Part shown: in pieces, positions 17,375-26,691 of the stretch
How the letters are laid out: each line of letters begins with the position of its first letter
Numbering within the stretch: position 1 is the stretch's first letter
NCBI RefSeq assembly: GCF_022012395.1
Contig: NZ_JAKLTQ010000010.1
Coordinates: 62,001 to 126,000, forward strand
Direction of reading: 5' to 3'
Length of the DNA: 64,000 bases
Source: Arthrobacter hankyongi
GTDB taxonomy: Bacteria; Actinomycetota; Actinomycetes; Actinomycetales; Micrococcaceae
Notes under the pieces: generated by a model
Told to the model about the DNA's origin: nothing
Database searches by the model: none
What the model saw: only the letters and a program-made list of their open reading frames with translations
Position numbers and translations under genes: made by a program

Positions 17375-20300
17375 TTGGTGACACCTAGCGGTGGCAAGTC
17401 AGCGATGATCCGGGTGGTCTCCATACTTACTGTGACGACTTTCCTGAGTAAATCGATGATGTACCGGGGATTGCCCACCTCATCACGCCAGTCGTTCGGG
17501 TCGTTGACGATGCCCGAGGCCTTGTCCGTTTTAACCTGATAGCGTTCCATGATCCATTCGATGGCTGACCGAGATCCGAGCATGTACCTGTAAGCCTCCT
17601 CAGGGATGCCGGAAAGGGTGATGTGCTCGTTGTAGACGATCCGGCTGCGGTCTTTGCCCCTGCCGAAGCTCATCTTCCTGACACGATACGGGTCCTGCAC
17701 CTTGGCCCCTACCGGCGTTTCGTCTAGTGGATACGGTTCAGCCTCTTCGTAGCCGATGTGCAGGGCTGCAAGCTCGCGACCGGCAGCGGTGAAAGCTTTG
17801 AAATCAGTGTTCGTGCCGACTTTGGGGATGCGGGGTAACATTTTCTTCAGATCTGCGGCGAAGTTGCTTCGATAGTCCGGGGAATGCAGGATTCCATAGA
17901 CGTAGTAGAAGATGTCGTCCTTGGTGACAGCAGAGCCATAGCTTTCGCGGTAATCGGTGAGTGCCCAATCGGAAATATTATCCAGTCGCCGGTATCCGCG
18001 GTGGAAACCCTCGGAGCCTGACAGTTCGCTCAATAGATCGTGTTCGTCTACTGGCACCGCGATGTATGTATAGCGTGAGAAGAGCTGTGCCGCATCCATG
18101 AACATACCAACATCCGGGAGTGCGTCCACGGCGATGACTGAAAACGGCGTCCTTGGTGTAGGAGCAATGACGTAAAGTCCAATGTTCTCTAGGTCGGAAA
18201 CGGGAAAATTGCTGGGCAATTTGTATACCATGTCGTTGAATTGCCGGTCGAAGTAGACGCGCTGCTTGTTGAATGGGCGGTACATCGAGGTCCGCATGGC
18301 GTCCTGCCGGAACTCGTATCGGGTGCCGCGGCCGATCTGTACCTTGTCCGCCCGGTTCCAACTGAAGTTGGCGGGGTCGAGGTTGATGAACGCGTCAACG
18401 GTGAGCGAGGGATCCGCGGCCCGGGCGGACTGGTAGTCACGAGACTGGGTATTGAAGAACTCGATGGACTGGCGGACGTTCTCTTCGAGCTTTGATTTGG
18501 AAGAGTTGTAGACCCAGGCATCACGCGCCGTTGCCAGACCGCGCGAGTAGGTAGCAAAGATGCCGCTGTTGCCTGCTGTCTTATCCCCAATCGGGGTGAA
18601 GGTTTCAAAGGAGGTGTTGCGCTGGTTGATCCAATCGCCGTCGGCGTTGGGTGCAATGGTCTGCCAGTCGATGGAGGCGATGGTGCTGTTGTCGATCATG
18701 GCGAGCTTGTCTTCGCGGGTGAGGTAGTCGCCGATGTCCCTGTAGCGGATGGCTGCTCCGGTGCTGGTGCCAGGTTTCTTCACGAGCAGCATGATGGCGA
18801 CGGTGTTGCGGCTGCCCGAGGCGAAGATCTTGCCGCCTTCTTTACGGGAGAGTTCGCCGGCGGTGCGCTGGTTGCCGCGGAGATTGTAGATGTAGATGGA
18901 ATGGAATTCGTCGGCGAGGGTTTTGCGGAGGCCGTCGGCGGTGTTGGAGTCGATGTAGCCGCCGTTGGAGACGTAGCAGATGATGCCGCCGTGTTCGGAG
19001 CCTTCGATCCGGTTGGAGGCCCAGCGGATGGCGCGGATGTAGGAGTCGTAGAGCGAGTTTTTGTTGACCGCCGTCGACCGGGCGGCGTAGGTGCGGCTGA
19101 TGGATTCGTCCAGACTCGGGTATTTCAGGTTGGCGTTCCCGTCATTGCCGCTGGTCTGTCCCACGGAGTAGGGCGGATTGCCCATAATCACGCGGATGTC
19201 GAGGGCTTTCTGGTGGGCGGCGCGTTCGTTGTTCTGCGGGAAGATGGCCTCGTCCATGGTGTCACCGTCTTCGGACATCTGGAACGTGTCGGTCAGGACG
19301 ATCCCTTGGAAGGGGACGTAGCCGGCGTCGGGGTCTTGTTCGCGGGTGATGCCGTGGAAGGTGGCTTCGATGTTGATTGCGGCGATGTAGTAGGCCAGCA
19401 GCAGGATTTCGTTGGCGTGCAGTTCGTTGGTGTACTTGTACAGCAGGTCTTCGGGCCGGATCAGGCCGGACTGCAGGAGCCGGACGATGAAGGTGCCGGT
19501 GCCGGTGAACGGGTCCAGCACGTGCACGCCCTTATCGGACAGGGAGGCGCCGAATTCGGCACGGAGCACGTCGTCGACGGACCGGATGATGAAGTCCACG
19601 ACCTCGACCGGGGTGTAGACGATGCCCAGGGACTCGGCGGCGCGGGGGAAGGCGTACTTGAAGAACTTCTCGTAAAGTTCGGTGATGATCTGCTGCTTGC
19701 CCTCGGCGTTGTCGATGCCCTCGGCCCGCATCCTCACCGAGGCGTAGAACTTCTCCAGGGACCCGGTCTCGGTCTCCAGGGACCTGCCCCGGAGCACGTC
19801 GAGCATCCGTTCCATCACCTGCGAGACCGGGTTGTGGGCCGCGAAGGAGTAGTCCTGGAAGAGGGCGTCGAAGACCGGCTTGGTGATCAGATGCTGCGAG
19901 AGCATGTCGACCGCGTCATTGCGGGTGATGCCGTCGTTGAGGTTCCCGCGCAGGCCTTCGAGGAACTTCTCGAACTCGTCCTGGACTCCGGAGCCGGGAT
20001 CGTCGAGGATGCCGCGGATGCGCAGGGTGTGGCGTTCGGCAATGTCCTTGACGTCTTTGGCCCAGTCTTCCCAGTAGCGGCGGTCGCCGACCTTCTGGAC
20101 GATGCGGGCGTAGATGGCGTTGCGCCAGTCTTCCAGGTTCGGGAAATTCAGGCGCGTCTGCTCGCCGGACTGCAGGTCTGTCTTGCCCGGCTCGTCCCCG
20201 GCGTCTCCAGTGCCGCCGACGCCGATGATCTGGAGCTTGTCGTCTTTGGCCTTGTTCAGTTCGAGCTTGTTGACCATGGCGTTGAAGCGGTCATCGTGGG

Positions 20301-22161
20301 CGCGCAGCGCCTGCAGAACGTCCCAGACGACCTTGTACTTCCGGTTGTCCTTCAGCGCCTCCTCCGGCGCTATGTCGGTGGGCACCGCGATGGGCAGGAT
20401 GATGTAGCCGTACTCTTTGCCGGGGGCCTTGCGCATAACGCGGCCGACGGACTGGACGACGTCGACCTGGGAGTTGCGCGGGTTCAGGAACAGCACTGCG
20501 TCCAGGGCTGGCACGTCCACGCCTTCGGAGAGGCAGCGGGCGTTGGAGAGGATCCGGCAGACTTCGCCGTCTTCGGCGGTGTCGGACTTGAGCCAGTCGA
20601 GCTTTTCGTTGCGTTCGAGCACGTTGTAGGTGCCGTCGACGTGTTCGCCCTCGCAGCGCAGTGAGCCTTCGTGTTCGCGGGCGAGCTGGTCGGTGACGTC
20701 GGCGAACATGCCGGCGATCTTTTTGGATTCTTTGATGTTCTGGGCGAAGGCGACGGCCCGGCGCATGGGGGCGCCGGTGACCTCGAGCCGGTTTTGGTCG
20801 ATGCCGCGTTTGGCGAGCCCGTTCCAGCAGCCGACGATCTTGGCCACATCGTCCAGGGTCAGTTCGTTGTTTTCGTCGGTGAGCAGTTGCTGGAAGGTCT
20901 TGTTGACCGATTCCTCGTTCACGGCCAGGACGAGGACCTTGTAGTCGGCCAGCAGGTTCTTCTCGACGGCCTCGCCGAAGCCGAGGTGGTGGAACTCGGG
21001 GCCGTAGGTGGCTTCGTCGTCCATGGAGAAGACCTTCACGTCGTTCTCCGCGGCCTTGGCCTTGGAGTCCTGGACGTAGATCCGCGGGGTGGCGGTCATG
21101 TAGAGGCGCTTCCGGGCCTTGATGAAGTCTTGGTCGTGGACCCGGACGAACGCCGAGTCATCGTCGTCGCCCTGGGTGAGGCCGGTGGTGCGGTGCGCCT
21201 CGTCGCAGATGATCAGGTCGAACTCGGGCAGCCCCAGAGCCTGGGCCTGGGCGACGACGTCGATGGACTGGTAGGTGGAGAAGACCACGGTGACCGCGTC
21301 CTGGCCGGAGCTGATCCGGGAACGGGCATAGAGCTTCTGCGGATCGGTGGAGGCAGGGAACGCCAGGTCGTGGACACTCAGGTCCTCATGTTTTTTCCCG
21401 ACCTTGGTGTCCGAGCAGACGGCCAACGGGCGCAGCGGCAACTCGGCCTCGGCCGTCCACTCGCTCAGGGTCTGCTGCAGCAGGGAAATGGAGGGAACCA
21501 GGAACAGCACGCTGCCGCCGACCGGGACCTGGTCCTCGACGATCCGCAGGGAGGTATAGGTCTTGCCGGTGCCGCAGGCCATGATCAGTTTGCCCCGGTC
21601 CCGGGTTCGGAAGCCGTCGCGGACCTTCTCGATGGCGGTGCGCTGGTGCGGGCGGGGCCGCTTCTTGTCCTTGCGCTCCATCTCCTCGGGCTGGTCCGGA
21701 TCAAAGGTGGACCAGTCCACGACCGAGTTCTCCAGGTCCTGGAACCGCAGCCGGGTCACCGGCTTGGACTGGTTCCGCAGCGCGTCCTCGGCGTGCTTGC
21801 TCCAGTTATCCGTGGTCGAAATGATCATGCCGTAGCTGAAATCGGCCTTGCCGGCGGCCGTGAAGAAGGAGTCGATCTGTTTCTTCTCCAGCCTGCGGGC
21901 CGGATCGTAGAACTTGCATTGGATCGCCACGAGATCACCGGTGCCGCGTTCCCGGGCCACCAGGTCGATTCCGGTATCGACCTGCCCGTTGCGGCCGGGC
22001 CACTCGCGCCACAGCCACACGTCGCTGTACTGGTCCGCGTACTGCGGATCCAGCTTCAGGTAGGACTGAATCAGGCGCTCAAACTTGCTTCCCTTGTCAT
22101 GCTCATCGGATGCGGCGAAGTACAGCTTGTCCAAAAGAGCAGCAAAAGAAGATGAGGCCAT
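17371..22161 (-). CDS. Type ISP single-polypeptide restriction-modification enzyme (LlaGI-like)
   Basis: 1596 residues from ATG 22161, the size of the LlaGI/LlaBIII class; the frame extends 54 codons upstream without homology-like sequence. Domains in order: an Mrr-like nuclease (GIDLVAR with D66 and QCK at 81-83); an SF2 helicase/translocase with Walker A ACGTGKT (195-201), DEAH at 320-323, TATPR at 356-360 and QSVGRVMRKAPG near 570; a helical coupler; a gamma-class N6-adenine methyltransferase with YTPVEVVDFI (849), VLDPFTGTG (881-889) and NPPY (995-998); and a C-terminal target-recognition region (about 1200-1596). Such enzymes methylate one strand of an asymmetric site, translocate with ATP and cleave on head-to-head collision. 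The 3' end overlaps the next gene by 4 bp. All key motifs are intact. Confidence 0.92.
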   Translation of the reverse strand: MASSSFAALLDKLYFAASDEHDKGSKFERLIQSYLKLDPQYADQYSDVWLWREWPGRNGQVDTGIDLVARERGTGDLVAIQCKFYDPARRLEKKQIDSFFTAAGKADFSYGMIISTTDNWSKHAEDALRNQSKPVTRLRFQDLENSVVDWSTFDPDQPEEMERKDKKRPRPHQRTAIEKVRDGFRTRDRGKLIMACGTGKTYTSLRIVEDQVPVGGSVLFLVPSISLLQQTLSEWTAEAELPLRPLAVCSDTKVGKKHEDLSVHDLAFPASTDPQKLYARSRISSGQDAVTVVFSTYQSIDVVAQAQALGLPEFDLIICDEAHRTTGLTQGDDDDSAFVRVHDQDFIKARKRLYMTATPRIYVQDSKAKAAENDVKVFSMDDEATYGPEFHHLGFGEAVEKNLLADYKVLVLAVNEESVNKTFQQLLTDENNELTLDDVAKIVGCWNGLAKRGIDQNRLEVTGAPMRRAVAFAQNIKESKKIAGMFADVTDQLAREHEGSLRCEGEHVDGTYNVLERNEKLDWLKSDTAEDGEVCRILSNARCLSEGVDVPALDAVLFLNPRNSQVDVVQSVGRVMRKAPGKEYGYIILPIAVPTDIAPEEALKDNRKYKVVWDVLQALRAHDDRFNAMVNKLELNKAKDDKLQIIGVGGTGDAGDEPGKTDLQSGEQTRLNFPNLEDWRNAIYARIVQKVGDRRYWEDWAKDVKDIAERHTLRIRGILDDPGSGVQDEFEKFLEGLRGNLNDGITRNDAVDMLSQHLITKPVFDALFQDYSFAAHNPVSQVMERMLDVLRGRSLETETGSLEKFYASVRMRAEGIDNAEGKQQIITELYEKFFKYAFPRAAESLGIVYTPVEVVDFIIRSVDDVLRAEFGASLSDKGVHVLDPFTGTGTFIVRLLQSGLIRPEDLLYKYTNELHANEILLLAYYIAAINIEATFHGITREQDPDAGYVPFQGIVLTDTFQMSEDGDTMDEAIFPQNNERAAHQKALDIRVIMGNPPYSVGQTSGNDGNANLKYPSLDESISRTYAARSTAVNKNSLYDSYIRAIRWASNRIEGSEHGGIICYVSNGGYIDSNTADGLRKTLADEFHSIYIYNLRGNQRTAGELSRKEGGKIFASGSRNTVAIMLLVKKPGTSTGAAIRYRDIGDYLTREDKLAMIDNSTIASIDWQTIAPNADGDWINQRNTSFETFTPIGDKTAGNSGIFATYSRGLATARDAWVYNSSKSKLEENVRQSIEFFNTQSRDYQSARAADPSLTVDAFINLDPANFSWNRADKVQIGRGTRYEFRQDAMRTSMYRPFNKQRVYFDRQFNDMVYKLPSNFPVSDLENIGLYVIAPTPRTPFSVIAVDALPDVGMFMDAAQLFSRYTYIAVPVDEHDLLSELSGSEGFHRGYRRLDNISDWALTDYRESYGSAVTKDDIFYYVYGILHSPDYRSNFAADLKKMLPRIPKVGTNTDFKAFTAAGRELAALHIGYEEAEPYPLDETPVGAKVQDPYRVRKMSFGRGKDRSRIVYNEHITLSGIPEEAYRYMLGSRSAIEWIMERYQVKTDKASGIVNDPNDWRDEVGNPRYIIDLLRKVVTVSMETTRIIADLPPLGVTK

Positions 22162-22459
22162 GCATTTATCTTGCCGCACCTTGAGAGCTGTTCCGTTTAC
22201 GGCCACCCGGGCGAGCGTGTCACCTGACTTGTGTTTGCTTTCTGCGAGGGGCTGGACAAAAGGATGGCCGGCCGGGAAGTGTCCAAACCTTGAACCTCGG
22301 CGCTGCCGCTGCGTTGCCGCCACCCGTTATGCGTTCGTCGGTGGCGGCTTCTGGCCAGGGGATGCATCATGTTCGAGTGTCTTACGATAGTGTTATACTG
22401 TATTGCAGGTATGACCGTATTATCTCTCGATGGGTATGGGCCCAGAAAGGACGACTTCA
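22162..22459. promoter_or_regulatory. Divergent promoter region between R-M and YfbU/Mrr genes
   Basis: This 300-bp intergenic region serves both directions. An AT-rich dip at 22381-22425 contains TATACT (22394-22399), a good -10, with a weak -35 TTCGAG at 22372-22377. The GGTATGACCGTATTATC stretch just after it could be an RHH operator, which is a guess. Confidence 0.45.
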
Positions 22460-23227
22460 ATGGCAACGGTAACTATTAGGCTGGAGGATGAGGCGCGGGA
22501 TCGGATCGCCGAAGCCGCAGAGGAACGCGGTGTCACGCTCAGCAATTACATTCGCGAAGCGCTCGAACTGCACCTGGCGGTCGAGCAGCCGGATGAATTG
22601 GGGAGCTCCCGTCCCGGTGGCGAAGAGGCGGTGTCTTTGACGTTGTTCCAGCGCAAGGTACTCCAGCTGCTTCACCGCAACCTTCTCGCCACTCAGGGCG
22701 GCCTCACGGAGTCTTACTACGACCACGATCAGGAAGTGCGGTCGCTAAAGGTCCTCGAGAACGGTTTCGCAGGAGAGTATGCCGAGGAATTTGCAGATAT
22801 CAGCGAGCCGATGACACGGGCCGAATGCGAGCTGGTCTGGGACATTCTGGATATGTTCCGCATCATCCAGGGCAGCGTGTACGAGCTTGGTGAGGGCGGC
22901 TGGGACCATATCGGCGTGGAGAACGCTGAGCGTTACGGGACATTCCGCGGATTCGACCTCAATGATTCCCTGGAATCCCGCCTTCTCGCTTATGCCAAGT
23001 ACCTGATCAAGACGGACCGGTGGACCGAACAGAGTAGCGCTTTCAGCCGCGAGAACAAGGGGGGCAACTCCCACACGCCAAGGCTTCCCACCTACCGCGC
23101 CATGCTGCGGGTCTTCAAACCTCTTTGGCGTCAGGCCGTCCGGGGCGGCAGCCGTTTTCACCTCTCCGCAGAGGATCTCCGGCAGGTCCTGCTGGCGGCC
23201 CCCGGCGCGCAGCCGACAGGGGAGTAG
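22460..23227 (+). CDS. RHH-YfbU fusion protein
   Basis: 255 residues from ATG 22460, preceded by AGAAAGGA. The first ~45 residues form a ribbon-helix-helix DNA-binding domain (ATVTIRLEDEARDRIAEAAEERGVTLSNYIREALEL). From about residue 60 to 185 the sequence matches the YfbU family: LTLFQRKVLQLLHRNLLA, YYDHDQEVRSLKVLENGF, DISEPMTRAECELVWDILDMF, WDHIGVENAERYGTFRGFDLNDSLESRLLAYAKYL. E. coli YfbU has been connected to MazF-mediated cell death, but its biochemical role is unknown. The fused RHH suggests DNA-binding autoregulation. The next gene, an Mrr-like nuclease, starts 2 bp after its stop, so the two form a transcription unit. Confidence 0.85.
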   Translation: MATVTIRLEDEARDRIAEAAEERGVTLSNYIREALELHLAVEQPDELGSSRPGGEEAVSLTLFQRKVLQLLHRNLLATQGGLTESYYDHDQEVRSLKVLENGFAGEYAEEFADISEPMTRAECELVWDILDMFRIIQGSVYELGEGGWDHIGVENAERYGTFRGFDLNDSLESRLLAYAKYLIKTDRWTEQSSAFSRENKGGNSHTPRLPTYRAMLRVFKPLWRQAVRGGSRFHLSAEDLRQVLLAAPGAQPTGE

Positions 23228-23229
23228 GC

Positions 23230-24978
23230 ATGCACGAAGGCAGTATCAACTGGAAGCACATCAGCGAAGAGGACTTTAACCGCGTGGTTGAAGCGTTGCT
23301 GTTGCGCATGTATCACCGGCCGCCTGAATCTACAGCCGCGGCGCTGGACGGGCGGGGCGGAGACGGGGGCATTGATGTTGCCGTCTACGACGAAACCGGC
23401 AAGATCAAGCACATCTTCCAGCTCAAGCACTTTCCCGAGGGTTTTTCCGGTGGATTCCGGGACACCCGGCGGCGGCAGATCAAGGAATCGTTTGACGCCG
23501 CATGGACGAACCACGCACCGCCCGTGTGGACGTTGGTAGTGCCATGCAATCCGACGGACAAGGAAAGCATTTATGTGAGTGGCTTGGGCAAGGGCAAGGA
23601 GGTGACTCCGGCCATCTGGGGAGAACGGCTTCTGGACATCCATCTTGCCCGGCGTGAGAACCGCGACATCCTGGACGCGGCCACGCGAAATCCCTTGCTG
23701 GACGCCCTGAAGTTCATTGGGCAGGAGAATGCCGCCCTGGCTGGAGCTGGAGACCTATCGACCAGGCTTTCCAACCTTCACGGGCTGGCTGCGGGGCGCA
23801 GCTTGTACTGGGACACGGATTTCCACGTGTCCAGGGACGGGGTAACCGAAGCGTATCGGGCGAAGCATCCGCGCGCCGGGGAGCTGGAACCGCTCGGATT
23901 CAAATTCGCAGTGAAGAAGAACGCCTTTGGTGTCGAAGACATCCAGCGCGTGCTCGACTACGGAGTCCGTAGACGGGTCACGATTCCGGGAGCAGCCGTC
24001 GAGGGGTTCAAAACGGTTGGCCCGGAATGGTTCCAGCACGAAGGTACCGTTGACCGGATCGAGATCAGTCCGGCCCATCCGCTGCCGGCAGATCAGCGGA
24101 TTTCAGTGACGCTGGAGTTCCTGGATGAGGACGGTTTTACCCGTGCCAGCCACCAGGGCATGATGCACGCTAAGAGTGACGGTGGCCGCGGAGTGGCATT
24201 CGTTGCGCGTTTCTACGGAATTTTGGAGCTTGACGCCGAGATTCCATACGCCCTGTCGGCTCCGGGGAACTTTGGCTTGAACATGGAGTTCGCCAATGCC
24301 CGTGTAACCGATGCCCAGGGCGTTTTGCGGCTTCTTCGGGACTTCGACTCCGGATCCGTCATCCAGGTGCTGTTCGAAGACAAGAAGCTACTGAAGGGGT
24401 TCACCAACGGGGGTGCGCAGTTGATGGACCCTGCCACAGAGCTGTTGGTCGAGGACCTTGCAGTGCTCGAGGATAAAATGAACGCCACGTTCAGATTTCC
24501 TGTTTCGCTGACTAACCGACAACGCGTGATGATACGTGTCGCTCGCCTGTTGGCGGAAGGCCAGGCTACCTGGATGCCGCCCGAAACCTCGCTCACAGGC
24601 ATTCTCTCCGGGGAACCCTACGCAGGCCTGAACACCTTGCTCTCAGGGTCATGCGCGATCACTATGCCCATCCCGGCCTTTCCCGTCGAGATTCAGGGCA
24701 GTCGGTTCAACCTCGGGCCTGCCGTCCTCTATCATCCCCATACGGCAGTACGCGACGTCGACGACCTGAAGAAGGCGTTCCGAAAAGGTACGGCGGCCGG
24801 CCGGGAAGTAATCTTTGCTCCGCAGGGAGAAAAACTCATTTGGGTCATGCCGGGGAAATATGAGGGCGGGGAGAGGGTCCCTGATACCGTGCCGTGGGAT
24901 TTGCCCGGTATCCCGATGCCCGATTTCGGAGATCAGGAGTTGCCGTCAGGTCCGTCAGCCCTGAAGGGGCTTTCTTAG
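23230..24978 (+). CDS. Mrr-like PD-(D/E)xK nuclease with long unknown C-terminal region
   Basis: 582 residues from ATG 23230; the GGGGAG site overlaps the end of the YfbU gene. Residues 10-140 form a type IV restriction (Mrr-like) endonuclease domain: E21 in RVVEALLLRMY, GGDGGID with D49, and QLKHF with Q64 and K66, in proper D-(x)-QxK spacing. The remaining ~430 residues are unfamiliar: a beta-rich region (FKFAVKKNAFGVEDIQRVLDYG; RISVTLEFLDEDGFTRAS) and a late segment that could be sensor-like. The architecture is a nuclease plus a sensing/effector region. With its RHH-YfbU partner and the neighbouring R-M, a phage-defence role is likely, but the trigger is not visible. Confidence 0.8.
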   Translation: MHEGSINWKHISEEDFNRVVEALLLRMYHRPPESTAAALDGRGGDGGIDVAVYDETGKIKHIFQLKHFPEGFSGGFRDTRRRQIKESFDAAWTNHAPPVWTLVVPCNPTDKESIYVSGLGKGKEVTPAIWGERLLDIHLARRENRDILDAATRNPLLDALKFIGQENAALAGAGDLSTRLSNLHGLAAGRSLYWDTDFHVSRDGVTEAYRAKHPRAGELEPLGFKFAVKKNAFGVEDIQRVLDYGVRRRVTIPGAAVEGFKTVGPEWFQHEGTVDRIEISPAHPLPADQRISVTLEFLDEDGFTRASHQGMMHAKSDGGRGVAFVARFYGILELDAEIPYALSAPGNFGLNMEFANARVTDAQGVLRLLRDFDSGSVIQVLFEDKKLLKGFTNGGAQLMDPATELLVEDLAVLEDKMNATFRFPVSLTNRQRVMIRVARLLAEGQATWMPPETSLTGILSGEPYAGLNTLLSGSCAITMPIPAFPVEIQGSRFNLGPAVLYHPHTAVRDVDDLKKAFRKGTAAGREVIFAPQGEKLIWVMPGKYEGGERVPDTVPWDLPGIPMPDFGDQELPSGPSALKGLS

Positions 24979-25326
24979 CCAAGACCTTCCTGGAGTAGTG
25001 GAACCGCTGCGTCTCGCTAATTGGACTCGACCATGACCGCTGCCTCCTAAGCGTCGGTCCTTGCCTCGTTCGATGCAGAGACTCCCGGGCCAGCGGGCAG
25101 TCTGAAAAGATGTCGCATCAAGGACCGTCTCTTGAGGCAGCAGGTGCTCCCGGGTTCCCGTCGCCCGGAGTGTAAATCGAAGCGGTAAGCGGAGGTGTTT
25201 TCGTAGCGCTAAACGTCACCCCTGGTGCCCGTAAGCCGATCGCCTTCCGTCACACCGTCCGCCTGGACAGGTTTCCGCTCTGACCTCGCCCCTGCGTCCG
25301 TCAGGGCCGGGCGTCGCTGACGGCGC
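24979..25326. other. Gene-free gap
   Basis: About 350 bp between convergent genes. No frame, hairpin or repeat stands out. Confidence 0.5.
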
Positions 25327-26280
25327 TCACCCCTTATTGGTCAGCAGGACGGCAAAATCCGCTCGGAGACTCGGGAGCGCCTCACTCGCATCCTCGTCGA
25401 GGAGGTCGTCCAGGGTCCAGGCCGCGAAGTAGGGCTGTCTGGGGAGCAGGATGCCGACCCTGCGGATGCCCAGCGAATCGTCGAGGTCGAGGAGTGCGTA
25501 GCCAAGCAGCTGGAATAGAGTGTCCCTGATCCAGGAGCTGGTGATCTCTTCCCTCGTCTTTAGGTCCACGAGCATGTCTCCGACAGCCCAATCAGCGTCT
25601 GCCCCTCCTACTGCCACGCTTCCAAGGAAGCGCGGGTTGGGCACGTAGTCACCGCCTGCCTCGATGCCCCGGTTCCACGCATCCAGGAGCGGCTCAACCG
25701 CGTCTCGCATGACGGCGATGTCGACGAGCAGCGAGTCGTCGATACTCAGCATGAGATCGACGGCGTCTTTCGCTTGTTTGATCCGTCGGCCCAGTTCACC
25801 CGAGAGCGCCTCGTACGGTCCTGTCCGCGCGATACTCTCGCACCATGCGAGAGGAACCGACGCCCTGGCGAGGTTCAGCGGGTGGCTGTCCCGCTTCTGC
25901 AAGGTGAGATAGGCGAAGTTGAAGGCATCATTCAGCACCTTGTGAATGTGCTTTCCCCTGTGAACCACGCCCGGATCCGCGGCAAGGATGTCGAGTCCTC
26001 TCTGTGCCACCGTCTCCACGAAGTTGAAGCCGGGCAGGTCCATCCGGAGGCGATAGTCGAGAGCCATGCCCGCCACAACGGCGTGGCTCTTGCGATCCTT
26101 CACCTCTTCAGGGATGGGGAGCTGCGTTCTAAGCGCAAGGAGCTCGTCGAAGCCGAAAGACGAGGCCACCACGTGGCCCCGGCGACCACGGGTTCCAGCC
26201 AGTGCGAGCTGCGGAGCGCACTCGTAGATGAATTGCCGAATCGGCGATTCCTTGCTGCTGAGGTGGTTCGTGAGGGACAT
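25327..26280 (-). CDS. Hypothetical protein with PD-(D/E)xK-like C-terminal domain
   Basis: 317 residues. The N-terminal ~200 residues are helical and unfamiliar (VHRGKHIHKVLNDAFNFAYL; ELGRRIKQAKDAVDLMLSID). Residues about 220-300 read ADADWAVGDMLVDLKT followed by IRDTLFQLLGYALLDLDD and RVGILLPRQPYFAAW. The D-x-L-V-D-L-K core with a following helix (D235, D239-x-K241) is the usual pattern of the restriction-endonuclease-like fold in uncharacterised defence proteins. It is a single gene between the Mrr-like nuclease and a small membrane protein. Function unknown; a nuclease or DNA-binding role is inferred. Confidence 0.7.
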   Translation of the reverse strand: MSLTNHLSSKESPIRQFIYECAPQLALAGTRGRRGHVVASSFGFDELLALRTQLPIPEEVKDRKSHAVVAGMALDYRLRMDLPGFNFVETVAQRGLDILAADPGVVHRGKHIHKVLNDAFNFAYLTLQKRDSHPLNLARASVPLAWCESIARTGPYEALSGELGRRIKQAKDAVDLMLSIDDSLLVDIAVMRDAVEPLLDAWNRGIEAGGDYVPNPRFLGSVAVGGADADWAVGDMLVDLKTREEITSSWIRDTLFQLLGYALLDLDDSLGIRRVGILLPRQPYFAAWTLDDLLDEDASEALPSLRADFAVLLTNKG

Positions 26281-26347
26281 GGTGCGACCCTACCGCGGAC
26301 GTCCGACAGGCGATTCTTCACCGGGCGCTTCCGGGAACGAGCCGCAG

Positions 26348-26653
26348 TCAAGCAGCAAGCGTCGCCCAAATGAGACCAGCAGTGCATACGACCAAGGCGA
26401 CTGTCGCGGCGACTAGGGCCCAAGAGGTGATGCGGATTCGCTCGGACATCCGCTGATCGAGTCTGGCACGCTGCTCTATTACCCAGACGTCAAGGGATTC
26501 CTTTGCACCCCAAATCACTTGCTGTCCGCCGATGTGACGCAATAGTTTGCCAATTCTTTCCAGGTCCTCGACCGTGGGCTCGGGAATCTGGTGATCTATC
26601 TGTGGTCGTCGCACATGCTCAAGGATCGCATTAAACCGATGTTCACATTTCAC
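26348..26653 (-). CDS. Small membrane-anchored hypothetical protein
   Basis: 101 residues. The first ~70 are charged and helical (VEDLERIGKLLRHIGGQQVIWGAKESLDVWVIEQRARLDQRMSERIR), probably amphipathic. The last 25 form one clean transmembrane helix (ITSWALVAATVALVVCTAGLIWATLAA), giving a tail-anchored shape with the charged part in the cytosol. No family recognised. It is transcribed in the same direction as the neighbouring gene at 25327, 67 bp upstream of it. Confidence 0.55.
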   Translation of the reverse strand: MKCEHRFNAILEHVRRPQIDHQIPEPTVEDLERIGKLLRHIGGQQVIWGAKESLDVWVIEQRARLDQRMSERIRITSWALVAATVALVVCTAGLIWATLAA

Positions 26654-26691
26654 ATAACCATCGGTCTAACGCTTCGTTGCTGCACCGACAG

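Noticed and set aside
18901-20664. A 587-codon plus-strand frame (and 20671-22155)
   Set aside because: Antisense to the helicase and methyltransferase parts of the type ISP gene; no motifs.
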